37,145 nt of DNA, taken from contig JAFDVI010000038.1 of NCBI GenBank assembly GCA_018269055.1, forward strand, positions 1-37,145. Direction: 5' to 3'. This DNA comes from Acidobacteriota bacterium. GTDB taxonomy: Bacteria; Acidobacteriota; Blastocatellia; RBC074. How positions within the stretch are numbered: position 1 is the stretch's first letter; every line of letters begins with the position of its first letter. Made by a program: the position numbers and the translations under genes. The notes below the pieces were generated by a model. It was not told the origin of the DNA, did not search any database, and worked only from the letters and a program-made list of their open reading frames with translations. Positions 16,686 through 24,287 of the stretch are shown piece by piece.

Positions 16686-17780
16686 ATGCGAATCCTGAAC
16701 AGAGTGTCTTTGCTTGCACTGCTCGCAATGTTATCTGCTGCTGCACTGGCACAAAACCCAACGCCCGGCGTCATCAAATCCGAATTCATTTATGAAACAG
16801 CTCCATTTCCGGAATGCCATGCTTCAACAATTGTCGAATCCAAAGGCACGCTGGTGACGGCCTGGTTTGGCGGAGAGAAAGAGGGAAAACCGGATGTCGG
16901 TATCTGGGTTTCTCGGCTGGAAAACGGCAAATGGACGGTTCCGGTTGAAGTCGCCAATGGAGTTGAATCCCCGGAAAAACGCTATCCGACCTGGAATCCT
17001 GTGTTGTATCAACCCAAATCCGGGCCGTTATTGCTGTTTTACAAAGCCGGCCCTACGCCGTCATCCTGGTGGGGAATGATGACCACTTCCTCAGATGGCG
17101 GAAAGACCTGGGGCAAGCCTGTACGCTTGCCTGACGGAATTGCCGGGCCGATTAAAGATAAACCGGTGGAGTTGGCCAACGGCGAATTGCTCTGTCCGTC
17201 CAGTTCGGAAGACAAAGGCTGGCGCGTGCATTTCGAGCGCACACCGGATCAAGGCAAAACCTGGGCGCGAACGGAACCGATCAATGACGGCAAAGAATTC
17301 GGCGTGATTCAACCGACTGTGTTGTTTCACAAAGGCGGCCCAAACGGTATGAAGCTGCAGGCTTTGATGCGCAGCCGCCAGGGCGTGATCGTCGAATCCT
17401 GGTCGGAAGACAACGCCAAAACCTGGAGCAAGCTGGCGGCAACTTCCTTGCCGAATCCGAATTCGGGCATTGATGCCGTGACGCTGAAAGACGGACGGCA
17501 TTTGCTGGTGTACAACCACGTCGTCACCAAAGCAGGTAAATGGGGCGACCGCGCGCCGCTCAATGTCGCCATCAGCGAAGACGGCAAAACGTGGAAAGCG
17601 GCTGCGGTGCTGGAAACCGGCCCAGCTTCGGCGGAGTATTCCTATCCGGCGGTGATTCAAACCAGCGACGGATTGGTGCATATCACCTACACCTGGAACC
17701 GCAAAAAAATTAAACACGTTGTGATTGATCCTAAAAAGCTCAATTTGCACGAAATGAAAGACGGCGTTTGGCCGCAATAG
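16686..17780 (+). CDS. Exported sialidase-like (BNR repeat) protein
   Basis: A 364-residue protein with a signal peptide (residues 1-22, ending AALAQ) and a six-bladed propeller pattern. Asp-box repeats are visible as SSDGGKTWG, SEDNAKTWS and SEDGKTWK, with a fourth degenerate copy (TPDQGKTWA). The arrangement FPECHASTIVE...LVTAWFGGEKEG fits the exo-alpha-sialidase/BNR_2 group, whose members cleave sialic acids or other glycans. Many environmental members have unproven specificity, so 'neuraminidase' should be read loosely. ATG 16686 is preferred over an upstream ATG at 16617 because the signal peptide begins there. Its xylanase neighbour suggests glycan degradation. Confidence 0.85.
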   Translation: MRILNRVSLLALLAMLSAAALAQNPTPGVIKSEFIYETAPFPECHASTIVESKGTLVTAWFGGEKEGKPDVGIWVSRLENGKWTVPVEVANGVESPEKRYPTWNPVLYQPKSGPLLLFYKAGPTPSSWWGMMTTSSDGGKTWGKPVRLPDGIAGPIKDKPVELANGELLCPSSSEDKGWRVHFERTPDQGKTWARTEPINDGKEFGVIQPTVLFHKGGPNGMKLQALMRSRQGVIVESWSEDNAKTWSKLAATSLPNPNSGIDAVTLKDGRHLLVYNHVVTKAGKWGDRAPLNVAISEDGKTWKAAAVLETGPASAEYSYPAVIQTSDGLVHITYTWNRKKIKHVVIDPKKLNLHEMKDGVWPQ

Positions 17781-17847
17781 GTAATGAGATGTTGAACCCG
17801 CGAATTGCACGCCGATGATCTCCGCAAACTCAAACGAGGGAGCACTT

Positions 17848-18960
17848 ATGAAAAAGATTTTTGCCCTGATAATGATTGTGGCAGTTGGTTTGGCGACCAG
17901 CGCCGCTTTGGCGCAAAGCAAAACGGCTCCGGTCACCAAAGAAGAAATCCTGGCCTTTCTGAAAGCCAAGTCAGACAAACGCATCGAGCAGGGAGAATTG
18001 GCCGGTGAAATTTCGCAGCGCGGCGTTGCTTTTCCGGTTACCGAGGCAGTCTTGGAAGAGTTTCGCAAAGCCGGAGCCAGATCGTTTTTGCTGGAAGCCA
18101 TTCGGGATTCGGTCAAAAAAGAAGAGCCGCCACCGCCTGCACGCCCCAACCAGCCGCATTTGAAATCTGCCGAAGAAAGCGCACAGCAACAATCGGCTCA
18201 AGCAACGGTAGAATCCGAAGAAGCCAAAGAGAAAGCGCGCGCGGAAGCTTTTGCCAGGTTGCCGTTTCTGGAACAGGCGCGGTATTACGCGCTGGAGTAC
18301 GCAGAAAATCTGCCGGATTTTATGGCGACGCAATTCGTCACGCGCTACGCCCAAGGCCCTGGCGATAAAGATTGGAAGAAGGAAGATACGCTGGAAATCG
18401 AATTGGCTTACAAGGAGCGAGGCGGCGAAAAGTACACGCTGACGAAAATGAACGGCAAACCGTCGAACTTGAAATACGATTATCTGGGCGGTTCGACGTC
18501 TTCCGGCGAATTCGGCGCGATGCTGATCGCGGCGTTTGCTCCACAATCCAGAGCCGAATTCAAGGAGCTCAAAAAAGAAGTCTTCAACAAACGCCCGACC
18601 GTGGTTTACGATTTCAAAGTGAAAAAAGCGTTTTCGGCAAACCAGCTTACGGACAAAACCACGCACCAGACCGTGACCGCCGGTTATCAGGGAACAGTCT
18701 GGATTGACGAGGAAACGAAACGCGTTTTGCGAATCGAGCAGGCCAGCGAAGGCATGCCTGCGAATTTTTCCATTACGCTGTCAGAAAGCACCGTCGAATA
18801 CGATTTAGTGAAAATCGCCGATCAACCATATTTGCTGCCGGTTCGCGCCGAAGTTTTGCTGGGCAGCGATCGCGACCGGCATTACACGCGCAACGTGATC
18901 GAGTTTCGCAACTATCGAAAATTCGATTCGGACATCAAGTTTTTACCGCCTGACAAATGA
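17848..18960 (+). CDS. Exported protein of unknown function
   Basis: A 370-residue protein that I do not recognise by family. It has a signal peptide (residues 1-23, ending AALAQ). A short helical N-terminal domain is followed by a charged, proline- and Gln/Glu-rich linker (about 90-140, starting EEPPPPARP). A beta-rich C-terminal domain follows (about 145-370, with WIDEETKRVLRIEQ and YDLVKIADQPYLLPVRAEVLL), which resembles outer-membrane-associated lipid-binding or sorting folds seen in acidobacterial proteins. GAGGGAG precedes ATG 17848. The stop overlaps the mtnB start (ATGA), so it is coupled to methionine salvage, but no functional link is obvious. Confidence 0.8.
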   Translation: MKKIFALIMIVAVGLATSAALAQSKTAPVTKEEILAFLKAKSDKRIEQGELAGEISQRGVAFPVTEAVLEEFRKAGARSFLLEAIRDSVKKEEPPPPARPNQPHLKSAEESAQQQSAQATVESEEAKEKARAEAFARLPFLEQARYYALEYAENLPDFMATQFVTRYAQGPGDKDWKKEDTLEIELAYKERGGEKYTLTKMNGKPSNLKYDYLGGSTSSGEFGAMLIAAFAPQSRAEFKELKKEVFNKRPTVVYDFKVKKAFSANQLTDKTTHQTVTAGYQGTVWIDEETKRVLRIEQASEGMPANFSITLSESTVEYDLVKIADQPYLLPVRAEVLLGSDRDRHYTRNVIEFRNYRKFDSDIKFLPPDK

Positions 18961-19583
18961 AGCTCGAAGACAAAAACAATTATTCAGACCTTGCCGCCTT
19001 GCTAGCCGAATGCGGCAGGAATTTTTACCAGCGCGGTTGGGTGCTGGGAACCAGCGGCAATTTCAGCGCCGTGGTCAATCGCGAACCGTTGCGATTGCTG
19101 ATCACGGCCAGCGGAAACGACAAAGGACAACTTTCCAGCGATCAATTTGTTCAGGTAAACGAAACCTGCGCGGTTATTGCCGGAACCGGCAAACCTTCCG
19201 ACGAAACCCGATTGCATTTGACGCTTGTGCGACAGCGCGGAGCCGGATCGGTTTTGCATACGCACTCGGTTTGGAGCACATTGCTTTCCAGTGTCGGTGA
19301 AGGCGGAATCAAAATTTACGGTTACGAAATGCTGAAAGGTCTGGCCGGTGTCCGCACGCACGAACACGAAGAATGGTTGCCGATTCTGGAAAACTCGCAA
19401 GACATGGCGGAATTGGCCGAGCAGTTATCAATAACATTGAATCAACATCCGAATGCGCACGCAGTATTGCTTCGCGGGCACGGGCTTTACACCTGGGGCA
19501 CCAGCATTCAGGAAGCAAAACGCCACGTGGAAATTCTGGAATTCTTGCTGGAAGTAACCGGGCGAATGCGATTCGCACATTAA
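18957..19583 (+). CDS. mtnB: Methylthioribulose-1-phosphate dehydratase
   Basis: A 208-residue class II aldolase-fold enzyme of methionine salvage. It dehydrates 5-methylthioribulose-1-phosphate to the 2,3-diketo intermediate. Zinc ligands are H101 and H103 in VLHTHS and H175 in LLRGHGLYTWG. GTSGNFS (residues 31-37) is the phosphate-binding loop, and the MtnB-specific ITASGNDKGQLS follows. The length is typical. It is followed by a REP-like inverted repeat and then mtnD. Confidence 0.95.
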   Translation: MKLEDKNNYSDLAALLAECGRNFYQRGWVLGTSGNFSAVVNREPLRLLITASGNDKGQLSSDQFVQVNETCAVIAGTGKPSDETRLHLTLVRQRGAGSVLHTHSVWSTLLSSVGEGGIKIYGYEMLKGLAGVRTHEHEEWLPILENSQDMAELAEQLSITLNQHPNAHAVLLRGHGLYTWGTSIQEAKRHVEILEFLLEVTGRMRFAH

Positions 19584-19586
19584 CAA

Positions 19587-19653
19587 TGTGGCGCGGGTTC
19601 TTTACCCGCGATGATGCATCCTATTCAAGCACGGGTAAAGAACCCGCGCCACA
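19587..19653. repeat. REP/BIME-like inverted pair between mtnB and mtnD
   Basis: Perfect 22-base inverted arms at 19587-19608 and 19632-19653 surround a 23-base core. Each arm is also a hairpin by itself (CGCGGGT / ACCCGCG with a 5-base loop) preceded at its foot by GTGG. This matches the layout of REP elements arranged head to head as a BIME. It starts 4 bases after the mtnB stop and ends 16 bases before the mtnD ATG, so it occupies almost the whole spacer and would form a strong structure in the mRNA. No target-site duplication is visible. Confidence 0.85.
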
Positions 19654-19669
19654 CATTCGAGGAATCAAC

Positions 19670-20239
19670 ATGGCTACTGTACACATCCCTGACGAAAGTC
19701 GAACGCTCTATCAGCCGGACGTGATCAAACAATTTCTGACTTCGATTGGCATTGATTACGAACAGTGGAAACCGGCACACACTGTCGCCGCTGATGCGCC
19801 CGCCGAAGAAATTCTGACGGCATATTCGCCGGAAATTGACCGCCTGAAAACCAGCGAAGGATACGTCACCGCAGACGTGATTGACGTGAAGCCGCAAACG
19901 CCCGGTTTGTCGGAAATGCTGGCCAAATTCAGCCGCGAACATACGCATGACGATGACGAAGTCCGCTTCATCATCGAAGGGCGCGGCCTGTTCCACATCA
20001 ACCCCGAAACCGGCCCGGTTTGCGCCATCGAAGTCGAAGCAGGCGATTTGATCCGTGTGCCCAGCAGAACGCTGCACTGGTTCAACCTGTGTGAAGACCA
20101 GCGCATTCGCGCCATTCGGCTGTTTAAGGACCCGGCCGGATGGTCACCGAATTATTCCGCCAGCGGCGTGGATGAAAAATATCAACCACTTTGTTTTGGC
20201 CCGTCGTTCATCGCGCCACAATCCATCACCGCTCAATGA
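19670..20239 (+). CDS. mtnD: Acireductone dioxygenase
   Basis: A 189-residue cupin enzyme of methionine salvage that oxidises acireductone. With Fe it yields the 2-oxo acid precursor of methionine and formate. Metal ligands are H91, H93 and E97 in REHTHDDDEVRF, plus H136 in SRTLHWF; the spacing matches characterised ARDs. The frame is open far upstream into mtnB, but ATG 19670 is right: GAGGAA precedes it and MATVHIPDE is the natural N-terminus. The stop overlaps mtnC (ATGA). Confidence 0.97.
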   Translation: MATVHIPDESRTLYQPDVIKQFLTSIGIDYEQWKPAHTVAADAPAEEILTAYSPEIDRLKTSEGYVTADVIDVKPQTPGLSEMLAKFSREHTHDDDEVRFIIEGRGLFHINPETGPVCAIEVEAGDLIRVPSRTLHWFNLCEDQRIRAIRLFKDPAGWSPNYSASGVDEKYQPLCFGPSFIAPQSITAQ

Positions 20240-20961
20240 ACCAGCCAGAAACGATTCACAGCATTCTGCTCGACATCGAAGGGACAACAACGCCGATCAA
20301 TTTCGTCTACCAGGTGTTGTTCCCTTTCGCCCGGCGGCGAATGCACGATTTCCTGAACCAGCATTGGCTGGCGGACGACCTTCAAACCGATCTTGTCCAA
20401 TTGCGAGAAGAACACGCTGCGGATTTGCTGGCAGGATTGAATCCGCCACCGCTGCAAACCGATTTGAAATCCATGACTGAATACATTTACTGGTTAATGG
20501 ATCGCGACCGGAAATCCACGCCGCTGAAATCGCTGCAAGGGAAAATCTGGCTGGAAGGCTACGAATCCGGTGAGTTGCGGAGCCAGGTATTTGACGATGT
20601 TCCGCCTGCGCTCAAGCGTTGGCACAAGCAAGGCAAGCAGATTTATATCTATTCTTCGGGGAGCGCGCTGGCGCAAAAACTCCTGTTCAGTCATACGGTT
20701 GCGGGCGATTTGACGCCGCTGCTCAGCGCATATTTCGACACCACCATCGGAGCCAAAATCGAAGCCGAAAGCTACCGCCGCATTGCTGCCAGCATTCAGC
20801 AATCGCCCGAAAGCATTCTATTTATTTCCGATGTGGTCGCCGAACTTAACGCGGCATCCGCCACTGGATTGCAATGCGCCCTGTCGCTGCGCCCGGGCAA
20901 TCACCCGCAACCTGCCAACGCGTTTTCATTTATCCGCAGCTTTGCCGAACTGTCTTCTTGA
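20236..20961 (+). CDS. mtnC: Enolase-phosphatase (acireductone synthase)
   Basis: A 241-residue HAD-family bifunctional enzyme that enolises and dephosphorylates 2,3-diketo-5-methylthiopentyl-1-phosphate to acireductone. The HAD motif I is LLDIEGTTTPI (D13, E15), motif II is IYSSGSALAQKLLF and motif III/IV is LFISDVVAELNAA. The length is typical. ATG 20236 overlaps the mtnD stop. Only 5 bases separate its stop from the convergent serine-hydrolase gene, with no evident terminator. Confidence 0.96.
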   Translation: MNQPETIHSILLDIEGTTTPINFVYQVLFPFARRRMHDFLNQHWLADDLQTDLVQLREEHAADLLAGLNPPPLQTDLKSMTEYIYWLMDRDRKSTPLKSLQGKIWLEGYESGELRSQVFDDVPPALKRWHKQGKQIYIYSSGSALAQKLLFSHTVAGDLTPLLSAYFDTTIGAKIEAESYRRIAASIQQSPESILFISDVVAELNAASATGLQCALSLRPGNHPQPANAFSFIRSFAELSS

Positions 20962-20966
20962 TTCCT

Positions 20967-22178
20967 TCACTGCTTCCCTGAACCGAAAACGAGAGCGGCA
21001 ACTTCGGCAACGAAAGCGCGTGGTCTTCGCTTTAACTTGGTGCGAATGTCATCGGTGTTGAGTTGAACTGCGATGGCGGCTTTGTGCTCCGGGAAATACT
21101 CCATCTCCGACAAATAGCCTGGGAACCATCCGCCGTGACCGTAACTAATTCCCCACTGGCTTTCGCGAACTTGAACGCCAAGTCCGTATTTATCGCCGCG
21201 ACCGGTTTTCGCCGGAACCGCATCCAGCAAATCTTTCATGCTCGGCCGGTCGAGCACTTTACCTTCGTATAAGAATTTTGCCCAGCGCGCCAAATCCTGC
21301 GCCGTCGAAGCAAACCCGCCGCCGCACCATTCCATCTGTGGATTGACGACGAACTTGCCTTCGATGATCGTGCGGCCTTCAAAACCAAATGGGCTGCCGA
21401 CTTGCGAATAGCCAGGGATCAAACCGGCAATTGTTCGACTGTCGGATGGCAATGTTTCTTTCAGCTTCAACTTGTCCAGAATTCGACTTTGCACCTCGCC
21501 ATAAACCGTTTTGCCCGTCACGCGCTCGAAAATCATTCCGACCAGAATGTAATTCGTGTCGGCGTATGACCAATCTTTTCCGGCTTCAAACAGCGGTTTG
21601 CGGTCCAGGATGTACGCAACCAACTCTTCCGGCTTCCAGACTTTATCAGGCTGATCCAACAAGGCTTTGGCAAAGGCTTTGTCCAGCACGTGTTCGGGGA
21701 TGCCGCTGGTGTGATTCATCAGCATGCGCAGCGTGATGCTATGCGCATTCGGCAACCGATCAAACCAGGGCTCTTTACCCAGCCAGGTTTCGATCTTCTC
21801 GTCCAGTTTCAATTTGCCTTCTTCCACCAGTTGCAGTGTGACGGCGGAAACATAGGTTTTGCCGATGCTGCCCGCCAGCATTCGATCCGTCGGCTTCAGA
21901 GCCTTTTCGTTTTCCACGTCCGCGTAACCGATGGAAACGCTCATCGCTTTGTCATTGCCCCAAACGATGCCGATGTTTGCACCTGGAAATTCAGCTTCTT
22001 TTCGCAACTCGAGAAAGCGAACCTGAATGCGCCGAGCCAGGTCCGAAACGTCATTTACTTTGAGCGGTGTAACTGGTTTCGGCTGGGCTTGGCGCGCGGA
22101 AACGTGGCCGAACGAAAGCAGCGCAACCAAGCAAGTTACGGCGAAGAAAGACATTTTTGCCCAACTGTTCCTGTTCAT
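20967..22178 (-). CDS. Exported serine hydrolase (beta-lactamase/PBP fold)
   Basis: A 403-residue protein of the class C beta-lactamase/esterase family (PF00144 type). It has a signal peptide (residues 1-28, ending VSA). The nucleophile motif S104-I-G-K107 is present, the YxN/D element is Y205-A-D, and HGGWFPG replaces the KTG triad. YxD and HGG variants are common in esterases and D-amino peptidases of this fold, so I would not call it a resistance enzyme. It starts directly after the NTF2-like gene's stop codon. Its GGAGG Shine-Dalgarno lies inside that gene's last codons. Confidence 0.9.
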   Translation of the reverse strand: MNRNSWAKMSFFAVTCLVALLSFGHVSARQAQPKPVTPLKVNDVSDLARRIQVRFLELRKEAEFPGANIGIVWGNDKAMSVSIGYADVENEKALKPTDRMLAGSIGKTYVSAVTLQLVEEGKLKLDEKIETWLGKEPWFDRLPNAHSITLRMLMNHTSGIPEHVLDKAFAKALLDQPDKVWKPEELVAYILDRKPLFEAGKDWSYADTNYILVGMIFERVTGKTVYGEVQSRILDKLKLKETLPSDSRTIAGLIPGYSQVGSPFGFEGRTIIEGKFVVNPQMEWCGGGFASTAQDLARWAKFLYEGKVLDRPSMKDLLDAVPAKTGRGDKYGLGVQVRESQWGISYGHGGWFPGYLSEMEYFPEHKAAIAVQLNTDDIRTKLKRRPRAFVAEVAALVFGSGKQ

Positions 22179-23069
22179 CTACTTTTCCTCCGGCAAAGGC
22201 GCTGTGACATCAAAACTGATTCGCCAATTGCCTTTCGCATCGCGCTTCCAAACGCGCGCGTAATACCCTTTCTCAGGCTTTTCCGTTTTCAGTTCATATT
22301 TGCCGTAGCTGTACCCGAAATCGCCGGAGCGCGCGACATCGGCTTTGATGGGTTCGCCTGTAATTGCCGCCGATTGTTTCCCTGTCCAGGTTTTCAATTC
22401 CACCTTGCCAACAACCGGCATCATCTGGTTGCGGTGAATGCGCGCATTGTCGCTCAAAAATTTTTGCCAGGCTGGCGAAGCTCCGGCTTTTGCCGCTTCA
22501 AAAAATTCGCGGTCGGCTTTCAGCAAACTGGCCAGATTGTCTTCGGCGTTCATCTTTTGCGGTTTAACGTTCCAGTGCGGCGCAGCCTGAAACGGCGCAT
22601 CCAGCGGCGCGACAGCCGATGAAAGTTGAATGCCTAAATCCAGAACGACTTTCCAACTACCATCTGCTTGTTTCTTCCAAACCGAGGAATACATTCCGTG
22701 GCGCGTGGGACGTTTGGCAGGGCTGTGGTCTTCAACCGTGTACGGGCCGGTGGTGTAGCCCAAATCTCCTGCTTGTGAGATGTCGCCGTAAATCGGCGCC
22801 CAGTTCAAGGTTACTGGTGGCGGAGTCGTAGGCGCAGGTGTTTTGCGATATGCCTCGCGCGTGTTGGTGGGATGCGGCTGGAAGTTAATGCCGTCTTCGG
22901 CAAAGTTGTTGTAAAACGCTTCGCGTATGCCTTTTTCCACGGACATTTTTGCAAACGCGCGTTCGGCATTGGCCAAACTTAAAAGCTCTGTTCTGATTGG
23001 TTTCTCTTGTGTCAGAACAGTCGCACACAACGTTCCCGCAACAGCGAGCGCGAAGAAAAATCGCTTCAT
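22179..23069 (-). CDS. Exported protein with two NTF2/DUF4440-like domains
   Basis: A 296-residue protein with a signal peptide (residues 1-20). Two related domains occupy about 25-160 and 185-290. Each has an N-terminal helix (ANAERAFAKMSVEKGIREAFYNNFAEDG; ADREFFEAAKAG...FLSDNARIHR) and C-terminal sheets. The strand motif GDLGYTTGPYTV recurs as GDFGYSYGKYEL, and VWKKQADGSWKVVLDLG recurs as VWKRDAKGNWRISFDVT. This is the SnoaL/DUF4440 (NTF2-like) pattern in tandem. The function, ligand or enzyme, is unknown. Its stop abuts the start of the serine hydrolase, so they are co-translated. Confidence 0.85.
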   Translation of the reverse strand: MKRFFFALAVAGTLCATVLTQEKPIRTELLSLANAERAFAKMSVEKGIREAFYNNFAEDGINFQPHPTNTREAYRKTPAPTTPPPVTLNWAPIYGDISQAGDLGYTTGPYTVEDHSPAKRPTRHGMYSSVWKKQADGSWKVVLDLGIQLSSAVAPLDAPFQAAPHWNVKPQKMNAEDNLASLLKADREFFEAAKAGASPAWQKFLSDNARIHRNQMMPVVGKVELKTWTGKQSAAITGEPIKADVARSGDFGYSYGKYELKTEKPEKGYYARVWKRDAKGNWRISFDVTAPLPEEK

Positions 23070-23160
23070 GATTCCTCCGATGATGTTTGGTGCAGGAGAT
23101 GACGGTCAGGCAAGCTCAGCTTGAGTAAGAAGATTCACCGGTCAAGGTTCCACGGTTCTT

Positions 23161-24066
23161 TTACCCCAGCAGGGTTCGCGCCAGCAAGCGCACTTTGTCG
23201 AAAGTCGAATTGGTCGGGCGCTGGTTGAGCGTGTCAAAGCTCAGAGCTTCGATCTGTTTCAGAATGTTCGTGCCGCCAAACCACGTCAGCCGGAGCTCAT
23301 ATTTCAACCTTCCGCTGACCAGTTCTGGCAGTTCTCGCCCCTGGCGAAAAAGCTCCCAGGTGCGCTCCACTTGAAATTTCAGGAGTTCCGCAAACTGCGG
23401 ACTGAACCGGGCGGCGCGCAAATCTTCAACAGTTACGCCAAACTGCTGCATGTCATCTTGCGGCAAATAGATTCGATCTTTGCGGATGTCAACAGAAACG
23501 TCTTGCCAGAAATTGGCGAGTTGCAACGCCGTACAAATGTGATCCGAAAGCTGGTGCAGGCGTTCGTCGCGATAGCCGAACAACAGCAAGATCAGCCGTC
23601 CAACCGGATTCGCCGAGCGCGTGCAATAATCCAGCACTTCGTCGAAATTCGCATACCGGCGTTTAACGACATCTTGTTTGAATGCCGAAAGCAAATCGCT
23701 GAAAAGTTGGATCGGCAAACCGAGTTCTTTGACCGTTGCGGCCAGCGCAATGAAAACTGGATGATCGGTTTTCCCGACAAAACTCTGTTCCAGTTTTTGC
23801 TGCCAATCCTCGAGCGCGGCCAGCCGCTTGGCTTCCGTCAATTCGCCAGTTTCGTACCCTTCGTCGGCAAAATCATCAGCCGTTCGCGCAAAGGCATAAA
23901 TGCTATACACGTGTTTTCGGAGCGGTTTGGGAACCAAAAGCGATCCAACGGGAAAATTTTCGTAATGCGATTGTGTCAGACGCTGGCAAAACGCAAACGC
24001 GTCTTCGACACTCAGCGCCGATGGGTACTCGATTGAATTGATGGCATTGCCAATGGATACGCTCAT
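23161..24066 (-). CDS. hpnC: Squalene synthase-like protein HpnC
   Basis: A 301-residue trans-isoprenyl diphosphate synthase-family enzyme. The HpnC-type N-terminus (FCQRLTQSHYENFPVGSLLVP) and the first Asp-rich motif (RTADDFADEG, D64-D65...D68) are present. The second Asp-rich motif lies in LANFWQDVSVDIRKDRIYLP. In known hopanoid pathways HpnC with HpnD and HpnE makes squalene from farnesyl diphosphate by way of hydroxysqualene; HpnC converts presqualene diphosphate to hydroxysqualene. It is divergent from hpnJ, 221 bases away. hpnD, hpnE and shc are not in this window. Confidence 0.9.
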   Translation of the reverse strand: MSVSIGNAINSIEYPSALSVEDAFAFCQRLTQSHYENFPVGSLLVPKPLRKHVYSIYAFARTADDFADEGYETGELTEAKRLAALEDWQQKLEQSFVGKTDHPVFIALAATVKELGLPIQLFSDLLSAFKQDVVKRRYANFDEVLDYCTRSANPVGRLILLLFGYRDERLHQLSDHICTALQLANFWQDVSVDIRKDRIYLPQDDMQQFGVTVEDLRAARFSPQFAELLKFQVERTWELFRQGRELPELVSGRLKYELRLTWFGGTNILKQIEALSFDTLNQRPTNSTFDKVRLLARTLLG

Positions 24067-24287
24067 AAGGTCGGGCGGAGAATAGCAAGTGCAGTTTTAA
24101 GCTGCAATTCGTAGCTATCCAAAGCGTTTATCTGGTCAAACCAGAAAGAATTTCCCACAACGGCAACTTGCTTAAATTTGAGCGGCTGACTAAGCTCTGC
24201 GCATTCGCATGAAAGCAAAATCTCTCTTATACCAGTTCAGGGCCTGTCTGAGCGCTTGGCTTATCTATAAAAGGAGTAAAGAAACGC
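24067..24287. promoter_or_regulatory. Divergent promoter region, hpnC / hpnJ
   Basis: This stretch separates two divergent hopanoid genes. It holds a perfect 6-bp stem palindrome TCTGGT-caa-ACCAGA (24131-24145) that could be an operator or a small hairpin. It also holds TATAAA (24266-24271) just before AAGGAG (24271-24276), the Shine-Dalgarno that supports the TTG start of hpnJ. I cannot assign a reliable -35 box. Confidence 0.3.

Noticed and set aside
17091..18149. Long minus-strand open frame of about 350 codons
   Set aside because: It is antisense to the sialidase-like and exported-protein genes, both of which have strong family or signal-peptide support; no Shine-Dalgarno or family match.
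20967..22178. Beta-lactamase resistance gene
   Set aside because: It has S-x-x-K but YxD and HGG variants typical of esterases and peptidases of this fold, so resistance is not supported.
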